From contig NZ_MQVX01000001.1 in NCBI RefSeq assembly GCF_002954325.1, forward strand, positions 139,840 through 203,839: a stretch of 64,000 bases of DNA. The letters run 5' to 3'. A program made the translations under genes and the position numbers. How positions within the stretch are numbered: the stretch's first letter is position 1; every line of letters begins with the position of its first letter. Below the pieces are notes generated by a model. That model saw only the letters and a list, made by a program, of their open reading frames with translations, had not been told where the DNA came from and ran no database searches. The DNA comes from Aureicoccus marinus (GTDB taxonomy: Bacteria > Bacteroidota > Bacteroidia > Flavobacteriales > Flavobacteriaceae). This document shows positions 18,269-28,161 of the stretch, in pieces.

Positions 18269-19249
18269 ATGAACTACGCAGAGAACATACTTGAAACCAT
18301 CGGCGGTACGCCCCTGATCAAGCTCAATCGATTGACGGCAGAATTACCTTGTTTGGTATTGGCCAAATACGAGACTTTTAACCCCGGAAATTCGGTAAAA
18401 GACCGAATGGCCTTGCAAATGGTGGAAGATGCAGAAGCGGCAGGGGTGCTCAAGCCAGGAGGAACCATTATAGAAGGAACCTCTGGAAATACCGGAATGG
18501 GCCTTGCTCTGGCTGCTGTGGTTAAGGGTTACCGCATGATTTGTGTTATCAGCGATAAGCAATCCAAAGAAAAAATGGACATTCTTCGAGCCGTCGGGAG
18601 CGAAGTGCATGTCTGTCCAACTGACGTGCCACCGGAGGACCCGCGCAGTTATTACTCCACCGCACGTCGTCTGTCGGAAGAAATTCCCAATGCCTGGTAT
18701 GTCAACCAATACGATAACCCTTCGAACTGCAAGGCTCATTTTTTAAGCACGGGGCCGGAGATTTGGGAGCAAACAGAAGGCAAGGTCACACACTTTGTTG
18801 TGGGAGTTGGAACAGGTGGAACCATTTCGGGAGTCGGAAGCTATTTGAAAATGAAAAACCCAAAGGTCAAGGTATGGGGAATTGATACCTACGGTTCGGT
18901 CTTTAAGAAATACCACGAGACCGGTATCTTTGATAAAAACGAAATCTACCCTTATGTCACCGAAGGAATCGGGGAAGATATTTTGCCCAAAAATGTGAAT
19001 TTTGGCATCATTGATGGCTTTACCAAGGTCACTGATAAAGACGCAGCAGTCTACACCCAAAGGCTGGCCAAAGAAGAAGGCATGTTCCTCGGAAATTCTG
19101 CTGGTGCAGCGGTAAAAGGTCTACTGCAACTCAAGGAACATTTTGGGCCTGATGATGTGGTGGTGGTCCTTTTCCACGACCACGGCAGTCGCTATGTGGG
19201 CAAGATGTTCAACGACGACTGGATGCGCGAGATGGGGTACATCGAATAA
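18269..19249 (+). CDS. PLP-dependent cysteine synthase / cystathionine beta-synthase family enzyme
   Basis: A 326-residue fold-type II PLP enzyme. NPGNSVKDR carries the PLP Lys (about residue 44), TSGNTG (about 71-76) binds the substrate carboxylate, and GVGTGGTISG (about 180) holds the PLP phosphate. The catalytic core resembles cystathionine beta-synthase more than CysK (DVPPEDPRSYY region), but there is no C-terminal CBS pair. It makes either cysteine or cystathionine; sequence alone does not decide. The aldose-epimerase-like gene follows after 12 bases. Confidence 0.88.
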   Translation: MNYAENILETIGGTPLIKLNRLTAELPCLVLAKYETFNPGNSVKDRMALQMVEDAEAAGVLKPGGTIIEGTSGNTGMGLALAAVVKGYRMICVISDKQSKEKMDILRAVGSEVHVCPTDVPPEDPRSYYSTARRLSEEIPNAWYVNQYDNPSNCKAHFLSTGPEIWEQTEGKVTHFVVGVGTGGTISGVGSYLKMKNPKVKVWGIDTYGSVFKKYHETGIFDKNEIYPYVTEGIGEDILPKNVNFGIIDGFTKVTDKDAAVYTQRLAKEEGMFLGNSAGAAVKGLLQLKEHFGPDDVVVVLFHDHGSRYVGKMFNDDWMREMGYIE

Positions 19250-19261
19250 TAAAAAAGCAGT

Positions 19262-20047
19262 TTGGATCAGACTATTTCAAGACTTCAAAAGAGAGATCTA
19301 TCCCTCAGTGTCGAAGCCGGAGAGTTGGTGAGTTTCCAACAAGCAGGACACGAATTCATTCACCAAAAAGGGAACCCAGGTTGGAGAAATTCCGATACAG
19401 AAATGTTTCCGATCATTGGACCGACCAACGAGGCAGGATTTCAGGTGCAGGTGCCTCGAGGGAGCGCTCTTTTGGACCAACACGGCCATTTACGTGAAAT
19501 GGATTACGAGCTTAGTCAGCAGGTGGAGGACACCCTGGTCTATCGCAAAGCCTATCAAGCAGGAACTCCTATTAAGAACTCCAAGTATCCTGAAAAATCA
19601 AAGCGCCAATGGTTGGTTTGGCCTTATTCCTTTGTCTTTGAGAAGCGTTTTCGCCTTGCGGAAGATCATCTGGAGATCACCTTTGTTATTGATGCCGAAA
19701 AGGACATGCCCTTTATGTTGGGTTACCATCCGGCCTTTTTGTTAACCACCGATAAGAGTCAGGTTCTCGCCGGAGACCGAAGCATTTCTTTGGAGGAAGT
19801 CCTGGCAGCAGGAAGTCGGGCCTTAGAGGTGCCTGAGATCAGCGAAATTGTCTTGCGTGACACTCGGGATTTGAAAATTACGAGCAAAGGTTTTGGCCAC
19901 TTTATGCTGTGGACTGAGGTAGAAAACATGATTTGTGTTGAGCCTATCAGCTTTTATCCTTATGCTGTAAATCAGGCTAGTTTACATGAGGGATTCCAGT
20001 ATTCACAGGGGGTACAGGAGTTTCAGGTCTGCCTTTTTCCTGTTTAG
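19262..20047 (+). CDS. aldose 1-epimerase family protein
   Basis: A 261-residue cytosolic protein with a TTG start at 19262 (no suitable ATG nearby). It has the galactose-mutarotase-like fold markers: GNPGWRNSDTEMFPIIGP in the N-terminal third, LGYHPAF (about residue 157) for the ligand-binding His, and FMLWTEVENMICVEP near the end. It probably interconverts sugar anomers; the exact sugar is unknown. It is likely co-transcribed with the preceding PLP enzyme. Confidence 0.85.
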   Translation: MDQTISRLQKRDLSLSVEAGELVSFQQAGHEFIHQKGNPGWRNSDTEMFPIIGPTNEAGFQVQVPRGSALLDQHGHLREMDYELSQQVEDTLVYRKAYQAGTPIKNSKYPEKSKRQWLVWPYSFVFEKRFRLAEDHLEITFVIDAEKDMPFMLGYHPAFLLTTDKSQVLAGDRSISLEEVLAAGSRALEVPEISEIVLRDTRDLKITSKGFGHFMLWTEVENMICVEPISFYPYAVNQASLHEGFQYSQGVQEFQVCLFPV

Positions 20048-20092
20048 AGAATAAAGTCTATCTTTAAACAAAATCTGGTATTCTTCGCTTTC

Positions 20093-20275
20093 ATGATTAA
20101 ATCGTTTGTTGAGAAGTTAGGATGGATCAACGTGTTGATGCTTGTCACGGTCCTTTCGATTATTGTTGTTGCAGAGGTACTTTTTTTTAGTGGGCGGAAA
20201 CTCGACGCCATTTTCATTGGCTTTTGGGCACCTACTATACTCGGATTTATGAATTACCTCAAGATCAACCAATAG
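20093..20275 (+). CDS. small two-helix membrane protein
   Basis: A 60-residue protein with two predicted membrane helices (about residues 13-32 and 36-55, including VLMLVTVLSIIVVAEVLFF). Similar short proteins occur in flavobacteria to my recollection, but no function is known. A TATCTTTA element (20059-20066) precedes it. Its stop overlaps the start of the next small gene by one base. Confidence 0.7.
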   Translation: MIKSFVEKLGWINVLMLVTVLSIIVVAEVLFFSGRKLDAIFIGFWAPTILGFMNYLKINQ

Positions 20276-20373
20276 TGGACGCTCTGGTATTACTTTATGC
20301 GATCGTGGTCACCCTCATCTTTGTGATGTGGTTGTGGTTTGTGATTCGCATGTACAACAAACTCAAGGACTAA
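20275..20373 (+). CDS. 32-residue single-pass membrane microprotein
   Basis: A GTG start shares its G with the preceding TAG stop (TAGTG), a layout typical of translational coupling. The product starts MDALVLL, has one hydrophobic helix (about residues 3-24) and ends with the basic tail RMYNKLKD. It is too short for routine gene callers. It ends 3 bases inside the 3' end of the convergent response regulator. Function unknown. Confidence 0.55.
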   Translation: MDALVLLYAIVVTLIFVMWLWFVIRMYNKLKD

Positions 20374-21142
20374 GCATTCTTCAGCCAGTCCTTAAAAGGT
20401 TTTACCCGATTACGGCTGACCACTAAATCCATTTCATTCTTTTTTGTCAGCCGAATTTTGAGTCGATTATTGAAGTAATCTTCCACGGAGTGGATAAAGT
20501 CCATGGAGACGATGGCCTTTCGGTTAATGCGGAAAAATGCGTGGGGATTGATTAAAGATTCCAACCGATCGAGGGTGTAATCGATGGGGTAGGACTGGCC
20601 AATGGTATCCAATAGGAAAGTATTGCCTTCTTCGGAATAAAAACACATGATCTGCTCAATATTCACCAGAGTCAATTTGTTTTTAAACCTGATTAAAAAA
20701 CGCTTTTTATAGGCTGGATTGACCAGGTTTTCCATCATCTGGTCCATTCTTTCGAGGTATTCAGTACGCTGATTGCTCTGAAGTTCCTTGTATTTGCGTA
20801 GGGAATTCTCGATATCCTGCAACTGCGCTGGTTTGAGAATATAATCGAGACTGTTGTATCGGAAGGCTTCAATCGCATAAGAATCGAAGGTGGTGCAGAA
20901 GATAATCGGTTGGTCTACCCGAACACTGTTGAGAAGGTCGAAACAAGTACCATCTCCCAAGTGGATATCCATCAGCACCAGGTCGTAACTGCTTTTTGAA
21001 TGAAAGAATTCCTCCGCCGCATGAACGGAGTCCAAAGTCTGAACGACGGAGCAGGGGAAGTTTGATTTCTGGAGTAAATTTTGAAGATAAGCCCTGTGAT
21101 GGGTTCATCTTCAACAAGTACAATTTTTATTTCTTCTGTCAT
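20370..21142 (-). pseudogene. LytR/AlgR family response regulator (frameshifted)
   Basis: The ATG at 21142 gives MTEEIKIVLVEDEPIT with the acidic pocket of a receiver domain. The frame then shifts near 21095; with one base restored it continues RAYLQNLLQKSNFPCSVVQ, then YDLVLMDIHLGDG with the phospho-acceptor Asp. A LytTR DNA-binding domain (KNKLTLVNIEQIMCFYSEEG to VSRNRVKPFKDWL) forms the last 105 residues. The full product would be about 257 residues. It follows the LytS-type kinase gene (23 bases), forming a two-component system. The single missing base is probably an assembly error. Confidence 0.9.
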
Positions 21143-21165
21143 TGAGGCCTTTAGGGTTTACCGCT

Positions 21166-22227
21166 TTATGCACTCCGCTGCAGCGGCAGCTTGAGCAAAA
21201 AGGAATTATGAGACCATTGAATTTCAATAGTTTTATCGGTCACCAATTTGAATCGGCTGTTGATGTTCTTCAAACCGGTACCGTTTCTCTCGTGGAGGTT
21301 TCTTTTTGGTTGTAAGTTATTACGAATACTTAAATAATCTTCCTCTGTTTTTATTTCGATATGCAAAGGGGAGGCTTGGGTAATGGAATTGTGTTTGATG
21401 GCATTCTCTACCGCGGATTGAATGGCTAGTGGCACCAATTTGTGATTCAGGCAAACCGGATCGATAGAAAATTGAATATGCAGATTGTCGCCGTAGCGTT
21501 CTTCCAACAGAAAGGAGTAGGCTTTTACAAATTCCAACTCTTCGGATAAACTGACCAATTCGTGTTCGCTGTGCCGTATAATATAGCTGTACACGCAAGA
21601 AAGTTTGTGTACAAAATCGATGGAGCGCTCCTTATTACTTTCGATGAGGTAGAGCAGGGCACTCAGGTTGTTGAAGAGAAAATGGGGGCTGAGCTGATTA
21701 CGTAATCCCACCAACTCAGAATTAAGAGCCTCTTTTTTCAATTCTTCTTCTTTGATTCTGCGGTTTTTTAAATCGATGATGTAGTGCAGAAATTCATACA
21801 TGGCGATATCAACCGTTGAAATGACCAATCCGATGATTAACTCTCTTGTCAAGGGGGGCTTTTCGTGCAAGGGATCGTCAATGACCAGGAATGGATCGGT
21901 AATCAGATCCAGAATCAGGCTGATTACGAAATACGCCAGTACGACCAAGTGTAAGCGAGCAATACGGTGTCTGCGGTTATCGAAGCCCGGGTAACGCCTT
22001 ACCAATTCCAAATACAGGTATCGCATAGCGTACCAGTGAATGAACACAAAGACGATAATTCCTAGCCAAAGGGAAAAATACCGGTCATAGGGGCCCGTGA
22101 ACAGCATATTGGGGTAGAAAACCCCCATCAAAATAGCGGTATTGATCACCGTTCCAAAGAAGATGATCTGGGTGTCGTCAAAGCCAATGATTGGCTGGCT
22201 TAAGGGGCGTATTTTGAAATTTCTCAA
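21166..22227 (-). CDS. LytS-like sensor histidine kinase
   Basis: A 353-residue kinase with four or more N-terminal membrane helices (about residues 20-150), then the His_kinase (PF06580) motif LRNQLSPHFLFNNLSAL with the phospho-acceptor His (about 182), and an HATPase segment with AIQSAVENAIKHN and GTGLKNINSRF. There is no large sensor domain, so the stimulus is probably sensed within the membrane. It precedes its response regulator by 23 bases. Confidence 0.93.
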   Translation of the reverse strand: MRNFKIRPLSQPIIGFDDTQIIFFGTVINTAILMGVFYPNMLFTGPYDRYFSLWLGIIVFVFIHWYAMRYLYLELVRRYPGFDNRRHRIARLHLVVLAYFVISLILDLITDPFLVIDDPLHEKPPLTRELIIGLVISTVDIAMYEFLHYIIDLKNRRIKEEELKKEALNSELVGLRNQLSPHFLFNNLSALLYLIESNKERSIDFVHKLSCVYSYIIRHSEHELVSLSEELEFVKAYSFLLEERYGDNLHIQFSIDPVCLNHKLVPLAIQSAVENAIKHNSITQASPLHIEIKTEEDYLSIRNNLQPKRNLHERNGTGLKNINSRFKLVTDKTIEIQWSHNSFLLKLPLQRSA

Positions 22228-22275
22228 GAGTTAACAGCCACGCTTAATGGTCTTGGTTTTGGTCTAAAGTAGGAA

Positions 22276-23670
22276 TTAACCACTAATGTTCAGGGAATTT
22301 CCTACATTTTTTATTTGTTTATCTGGTCGGAGCAAAAAAGAAAGCAGTATATTCTGGGTTTCGGGAGTGTTACGGCAAGGTACCAAATAGGGTTCCAGGT
22401 CCTCCCAACAGGCATAACCTTGATCTTCTGGTACAAAGCCATAACCCCGGTATTGACCGTTTTCGATAAAAACAAAAGCCTTTTCTTCCTCTGTTCTACC
22501 GGGTAAAAGAACGATCTGGTCTTCTTGGTTTTCTTGCAGCCAATTCAAGCTTTCTTGAATTTTTTGGTTGTGTTGTACTGCATCTTTCGCTGCTGAGCAA
22601 TTCCCCTGACATTGACCTAAAGCGTGGCCACTACAGTTTTTTGCGCCTCGAAGCAAATGATAGTAACGCGGGCAACCACTGCTGCGCTCACAGAGTTCTG
22701 TCAGTAAGGATTCGCAATGTTTGGCGGAAGGCAGACGCAAAAGAATAGAAGGCACCCGGTTTTCTTGGTCGTAGGCCAGGTGTTTCAGGCCTTGGCGGTC
22801 TTCGTAAGTAAACAGGGCATAGCTCTGGTTACGGCGTTTCTGCGCCCGATTGAATTTGGGCCAGTGCTCTTGAATGGCTCCTGATTCGATTAGAAGAGCT
22901 AGCATCTCGGATCCCGATAAGCGAAAATGGACCGATGCAATTTCTTTTCGGATTTTCTGGGATTTCGCTGTTTTGCTATAGAAGTGACTCCATACCCTCT
23001 TTCGGATATTCACCGCTTTGCCCACATAGATGATTTCGTTCTGGGCATTGTGAAAATAATAGATACCGGGAGCCTCTGGAAGGGCTTGAATTTCTTTCGC
23101 CTCAATTCCCGGCGGTAAACTGGCCTCGCGACTGCGACGATTTAAAAAGCGTTCAATCGTACCGGGGCCTTTGGGTAGAGCAAGTAAATATTCGAAGAGC
23201 AAGCCCGTGGCCCGCGCATCTCCTCCGGCCCGGTGGCGATTCGACAGTGGAATACCCAAACTGCTGCATAACTTGCCTAAGCTGTAGGAATTCAATCCGG
23301 GAACCAAGCTGCGTGACAGGCGAACTGTACAGAGTTTTGGGTACAGAAATTCTTGTCCCAAAGCCTCGAACTCGGCTTTCAAAACATGGTAATCAAATTG
23401 AACCGAATGGGCGACAAAAACAGCGCCTTCCAAATAGGAGCGTACCTCCTCAGCGATATCGGAGAAGAGGGGGGCATCGGCTACCATTTCGTCCGATATA
23501 CCCGTTAAGCCTTCAATAAAGGAGGGGATAGGGATTTCGGGCTGCACCAAACTTTCGTACCCGGCAATGCACTTCCCATCTTCCCACAAGAAGAGGGCGA
23601 TTTCGGTCACCTTATTTCCTCTAAGCCTCCCGTTGGTGGTTTCGATATCGACAATACAGTAGCGCGGCAT
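22276..23670 (-). CDS. DnaQ-like 3'-5' exonuclease fused to GIY-YIG nuclease
   Basis: A 464-residue fusion. The exonuclease domain (about residues 1-170) has IVDIETTNG (ExoI), VAHSVQFDYHVL (ExoII) and HRAGGDARAT (ExoIII with the general-base His). The GIY-YIG domain (about 198-280) has PGIYYFHN, IIYVGKAVNIRKRV and a UvrC/Cho-like layout. The C-terminal third has several Cys and His (CPRYYHLLRGAKNCSGHALG). Related proteins are annotated as DNA polymerase III epsilon-like or Cho-like repair nucleases. Repair is the likely role. Confidence 0.92.
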   Translation of the reverse strand: MPRYCIVDIETTNGRLRGNKVTEIALFLWEDGKCIAGYESLVQPEIPIPSFIEGLTGISDEMVADAPLFSDIAEEVRSYLEGAVFVAHSVQFDYHVLKAEFEALGQEFLYPKLCTVRLSRSLVPGLNSYSLGKLCSSLGIPLSNRHRAGGDARATGLLFEYLLALPKGPGTIERFLNRRSREASLPPGIEAKEIQALPEAPGIYYFHNAQNEIIYVGKAVNIRKRVWSHFYSKTAKSQKIRKEIASVHFRLSGSEMLALLIESGAIQEHWPKFNRAQKRRNQSYALFTYEDRQGLKHLAYDQENRVPSILLRLPSAKHCESLLTELCERSSGCPRYYHLLRGAKNCSGHALGQCQGNCSAAKDAVQHNQKIQESLNWLQENQEDQIVLLPGRTEEEKAFVFIENGQYRGYGFVPEDQGYACWEDLEPYLVPCRNTPETQNILLSFLLRPDKQIKNVGNSLNISG

Positions 23671-23901
23671 GGAAGAAGAAAATTACAAGATTTAACAACA
23701 AGAGCTTGTAACACAGACGAAAAATTACCGACTCATTTAAGGTTCCCCAGGGAATGACGCTCTCCAAAAAATGCTTTGGCATTGAATTTGATTCTGATAG
23801 TCTAACAAAAACAACTAGCCACAGGAGGAAAATCTACATTAAAAAAGTTGAATCAATCCACCCCTGTTATGGCTGCATTCTACCGCAGAGAGGTCTTAAT
23901 C

Positions 23902-24617
23902 ATGTCGTACCTCTCATTACGAAAAACCATTGGGTACATCGCGATTTCCATTCCGTTTTTACTGGTTGTGGGATCTGTGCTGGTGGGCAATTGCCCGGAA
24001 ATTCAAAGTTCCATTAGTGATTATTACCACACCCAGATGCGGGATGTCCTGGTGGGTACCCTCTGTGCGATCGCCCTCTTTCTATTCTGTTATACAGGTT
24101 ATGACCGCTACGATGTGAGTGCTACTCGCTAGCCGCCATCTTTGCTTTGGGGGTGGCTCTTTTTCCGACAGGATTCAACGATTCCATGATCGATAGTTGT
24201 CATGCGGTCCGCCAAGTGGGTAATCCTATAGTAGCACGTATCCACCTGATCAGTGCGTTTTGCCTCTTTGTGACCTTATCCATTATTTCTCTTTTTCTGT
24301 TTACCAAATCTGATCGGCCCAAATGGCAGTGGGGGCCAAACAAGAAAAGAAGAAATCGGGTATACCGCCGCTCGGCCTACGTGATGCTCACCTGCTTGGC
24401 TCTTTTGGTCGGTTATTTCTCTCTAAAAGGAGGAAGTTTGCAACCTTATATTGAAGGAACCTTTGTGGAGTATTTTGGGAGTCCGGAATGGCTCGCACTG
24501 ATGGATAAAATCGATATCATATTCTGGTTAGAAACAGTGATGCTCTTTGCCTTTGGAATCTCCTGGCTAACCAAAGGAAAAATCTTTTTCAAGGACAGGC
24601 GCGTTCAGATCTATTAG
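23902..24617 (+). pseudogene. multi-pass membrane protein of unknown function (frameshifted)
   Basis: Two frames form one protein of about 238 residues. The first part (from the ATG at 23902) has two helices and the motif SSISDYYHT; it runs into a stop after YDVSATR. One base lower, the frame continues LAAIFALGVALFPTGF, with helices, then Lys/Arg-rich and further membrane segments to 24617. One base is missing near 24130. I do not know a function for the family. It lies upstream of the patatin gene on the same strand. Confidence 0.75.
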
Positions 24618-24712
24618 TCTCTTTGGGCGTAGAAACTTGATAACAAGAGTCCTACAGGGCTATTTTTATACTAAATTGAACCCTGGACTCGCCACAATCA
24701 AAACCAATAACC

Positions 24713-27700
24713 ATGACAAACCTTCGGGAAATCCTTCTCAGTAAAGTCGTTTACAGCAAGCAGTTTGCCGCCTTCTTTTTGTTGGCTATCGGTATGGTCA
24801 TTACCCAAAGCCTCTTCCATATCGATGGGGTGGTGAATGGTCCGCAGTTTGGTGCCGAAGTCAATCCAGATTTGGTAAGGGAACTGGTTGATGGCAGTAA
24901 TGGGAATATGTACCTGAAGATTGGGTATTACGGTTTTTTTATTTTGGATTTTATCTGGGCCTTTTTCCTGCTCCTCATCGCTTGGAAGTTTTTTTACAAA
25001 CAGCGCTCGATGAACCCGGAGCGATTTCCGTCCTGGCTCTTTTACCTTTTCACGGTGCTTTGTATCGGGGCCTATCTCAGTGATATGTTAGAGAACAGTA
25101 ACTACCTGATTGACAAAGCGTATTACCACCCTTTCTACCTCAGTAAAATCATCGCCTATTCCGGAGTATTCCTCATTTTTGGTTATACCTTCCTGCGAAC
25201 AGTAGTCAAGAAAACCTTGGCTACCCTTTGGCGGTTTTTGCGTTCTTCGGTCTATAGCATCTTGATCTTACTCGTTTTGGGCTTCTTTTTGCCCCGTGCC
25301 TCCCAAGTGAATTCCATTGTCGTTGAGCTCTATTTAGAGCCCGTGAACCTCCTACTGTTACTTCTGTTGGCCCCCACTTTTGCCATCGCCCTAACCCATT
25401 ACCCGAGTTACTTCAATATTGACAAAGACAAGCGTGATTGGTTCATTTCTAAGCTCAAATTATTTGGGCTCTTTGGGGTGGTTCATTACCGATTTAAGGA
25501 GGAGTTTCGGTCGGAAAGAACCAGCCAAAGAGAGGGAACGTATAATATTCTCCTGAGGATGCTAGGGGTCTGTTTTTACTCCGCTCTTTTCTTTATGATT
25601 GGGTATGCTTCCGAGGTAAATTTCAACTGGTTGATGCAGACCGAACATCTAGCGGTAATTCTGTTTGCCATCGGGACTGTCCTTTTATACCAGGTTTCTT
25701 CACGCAAGGACCAGTGGTATGACTACACCTATGACTACCTGCTTGAAAAGCTGCCCAATTTTGCCGATAATGATTATACGCCAGACGAAAACCGCTTGGC
25801 TTATCTCCCCAGTAAAAGGAATGAAGACGGGCAAGAGGCTTCCTATATGGAGGAGCCCAATGATCAAAAATGGCAACAAAAGCTCAAGTTGATTCACCAA
25901 CCAGTCAAGCGCTACTTTTTGATACTCTTGATCGCAATCATTGCTCATGTTTTACTTTTTGTCTTGCTGTGGAGTATTCCGGAAGAGGCGGCCAATTACC
26001 GCTACAATGAAACCGTGGTCATACTGAGTTTGGTCTGTGTGTTTTTACAAACCCTGACTTTTGCCTACTTCCGCGCAGTGCGCTCTCTGCTTCGTTTTAC
26101 CTGCTACAGTCCGCATATGCCCGGTTCGGCCCTCGCTTTTGTTCGCAAGACCGATGCGCTGGAATTACAGCGCTTTGACGCTTCCGAAAAACAACGGCTG
26201 ATCGAGGGAGACGAAAGACAAGTGCACAGTTTCTTTGCTCAGCACCCCTGTCGTATGAGCGGCGGTTTGTTTAATCTCTTTACCTATTTAGGGTTTGGTC
26301 GTTTGAGCAGTAATACGGGTTACCTTTGGTTCAACTCACTGGTGGGTGTTGGTATATTCGGTTTGTTGGTCTATTTGAATATCAATACCCAAGGCGCTAT
26401 TACCCGTATTCAGAAATACCTCCCTGGAGCAGAGGTCTTGGTGGTGGACAACAGTTTTAAGGCCATGGGTATCAATACCGTCCTGATCATTCTGCTTTAC
26501 CTCTTCAATTACTACGGTCTCCTGGTCGCCTTGACCAAGAATTACATCTACTACCGCTATGCCCGTTCTAAAAAATCCATTCGATTTGTCAATGTCCTCG
26601 CAGGAACGGCTGTCGTGCTCTTCGTGCTCAATGTAATTACGCGTTCCCTTGGGAACGATATTTTCTCCCTCCGTCCAATTGAAGCCGTTGAGGCCGAACA
26701 GCTGAGTTTGGAAGAGTATAAAGCGTCTTTGGTAGAAAAGGATCAGACCCGCTTTTATATTGGGGCTTACGGTGGAGGGATGAAGGCCAATGCCTGGACC
26801 TTGACCGTGCTGAATCAGCTTCAGCAGGAAGACAACCGCTTCTTAGGATACACGGTTGGTATTTCAGGAGTTTCCGGTGGAACGATGGGGCTTATGAATC
26901 TTTCGGCCATCGCCTCTTCCCACTTCAATGCACCAAACGATTGGGAATACTACATCCATGAAGTTGCTACCGAGAATATCTTATCAATGGACATCAACCA
27001 GATGTTGGGCCGAGATACCTTTTATTACCTCTTTAACCCTTTAAAATGGGAAGTGTCTAACCGGTCCGAAAAGGCTATGGAGCGCTATGCAATTCTCACT
27101 GAAAACGGTCCCACTTTTTATCAGAGGAAGGGCTACCGAGAATTCTGGAAGTCCCTTTATGATCGGGAAGTCGCTTTAGAAAATAACTACCCCATCCTCA
27201 TAGCGAATACCACCAATGTTGACGGAAATCAGGGAATGGCGGTGAGTGTTAAGGTGGAAGACCCGGAGGCGCACAAGATTCTATATCGTGGCGCAGACGA
27301 TATCTTGGAAATCCGGAATTTTAGCATGAATCCCCAACCTAGCCGTCCTTCTTTGACGCTGAGTTATTACGATGCAGCCTCGACGTCAAATCGCTTTCCG
27401 CTGCTGAGCCCGGCTGCCCTAATCGAAACCAAAGGGAACTTCAACGATGGGGGGATTTTCGAAAACTCTGGCTTGCTTTCGGTGTACAAACTTTTTGAAG
27501 CCATCCAACACAAAGAAAAAGTGAAGGAACTGGATTCCTTGAAGCAGAAGAATGTCTTTATCAATGTGGTCAACGACAAGAACCTCTACATCCGTTTTGT
27601 TATTGATCGCTTACTGCAGTGCGAAGCCAGAGAAATCAACTCTTATTCAGAACTCAGCTCTCTCCTCAGTTCAGTTGCTGCAACCGAAATGTTGCCGACC

Positions 27701-28078
27701 TACATCAAATCGGAGCTGTCTCGACTAGAGGAAAAATACGATCGAATCGGGTTTTACACCCTGTATTTACCACACAATTTCAGTGTGGCAGAAGTGAAGG
27801 CTCTCTATGGCAAAACGCTCTATTGCCAGAACAGTGGTGATCCTATACCTCAGGACGAGATCGATGCCCAACTCTTCAAGATCTCGATGGCCAACAATAA
27901 AGAAATACGAAGAATTATAGAAAAGTACGACGATCGCTTTTGGGGAGATGTTCCGGTGATTGAACCTGCAGTCAGTCGCTTGATGTCGGAGCGGGCCTAT
28001 GAGTACATGATTCATATGCTAGAACACCCTTTAGTAGAAGGAACAATTGAAGAAATTATGGACGAAATGAACCGCTGA
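24713..28078 (+). CDS. large multi-pass membrane protein with patatin-like phospholipase domain
   Basis: A 1121-residue protein. About 13 membrane helices fill residues 15-660, with a charged loop near 250-270 and one near 345-400. The C-terminal patatin domain (about 675-1010) has the oxyanion loop YGGGMKA (about 686), the nucleophile elbow GVSGG (Ser about 722) and the catalytic Asp in NDGGIFENSG (about 910). It should hydrolyse acyl lipids at the inner membrane. Patatins joined to a membrane domain this large are unusual. The endolysin-like gene follows after 83 bases. Confidence 0.85.
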   Translation: MTNLREILLSKVVYSKQFAAFFLLAIGMVITQSLFHIDGVVNGPQFGAEVNPDLVRELVDGSNGNMYLKIGYYGFFILDFIWAFFLLLIAWKFFYKQRSMNPERFPSWLFYLFTVLCIGAYLSDMLENSNYLIDKAYYHPFYLSKIIAYSGVFLIFGYTFLRTVVKKTLATLWRFLRSSVYSILILLVLGFFLPRASQVNSIVVELYLEPVNLLLLLLLAPTFAIALTHYPSYFNIDKDKRDWFISKLKLFGLFGVVHYRFKEEFRSERTSQREGTYNILLRMLGVCFYSALFFMIGYASEVNFNWLMQTEHLAVILFAIGTVLLYQVSSRKDQWYDYTYDYLLEKLPNFADNDYTPDENRLAYLPSKRNEDGQEASYMEEPNDQKWQQKLKLIHQPVKRYFLILLIAIIAHVLLFVLLWSIPEEAANYRYNETVVILSLVCVFLQTLTFAYFRAVRSLLRFTCYSPHMPGSALAFVRKTDALELQRFDASEKQRLIEGDERQVHSFFAQHPCRMSGGLFNLFTYLGFGRLSSNTGYLWFNSLVGVGIFGLLVYLNINTQGAITRIQKYLPGAEVLVVDNSFKAMGINTVLIILLYLFNYYGLLVALTKNYIYYRYARSKKSIRFVNVLAGTAVVLFVLNVITRSLGNDIFSLRPIEAVEAEQLSLEEYKASLVEKDQTRFYIGAYGGGMKANAWTLTVLNQLQQEDNRFLGYTVGISGVSGGTMGLMNLSAIASSHFNAPNDWEYYIHEVATENILSMDINQMLGRDTFYYLFNPLKWEVSNRSEKAMERYAILTENGPTFYQRKGYREFWKSLYDREVALENNYPILIANTTNVDGNQGMAVSVKVEDPEAHKILYRGADDILEIRNFSMNPQPSRPSLTLSYYDAASTSNRFPLLSPAALIETKGNFNDGGIFENSGLLSVYKLFEAIQHKEKVKELDSLKQKNVFINVVNDKNLYIRFVIDRLLQCEAREINSYSELSSLLSSVAATEMLPTYIKSELSRLEEKYDRIGFYTLYLPHNFSVAEVKALYGKTLYCQNSGDPIPQDEIDAQLFKISMANNKEIRRIIEKYDDRFWGDVPVIEPAVSRLMSERAYEYMIHMLEHPLVEGTIEEIMDEMNR

Positions 28079-28161
28079 TCGGTCAATTGGGGTCGTAGAG
28101 CTAAAATTCTTCTATTCCGTTAATAATCAGTATATTTTGGGAGGTCCCAATCCTATTGCCT

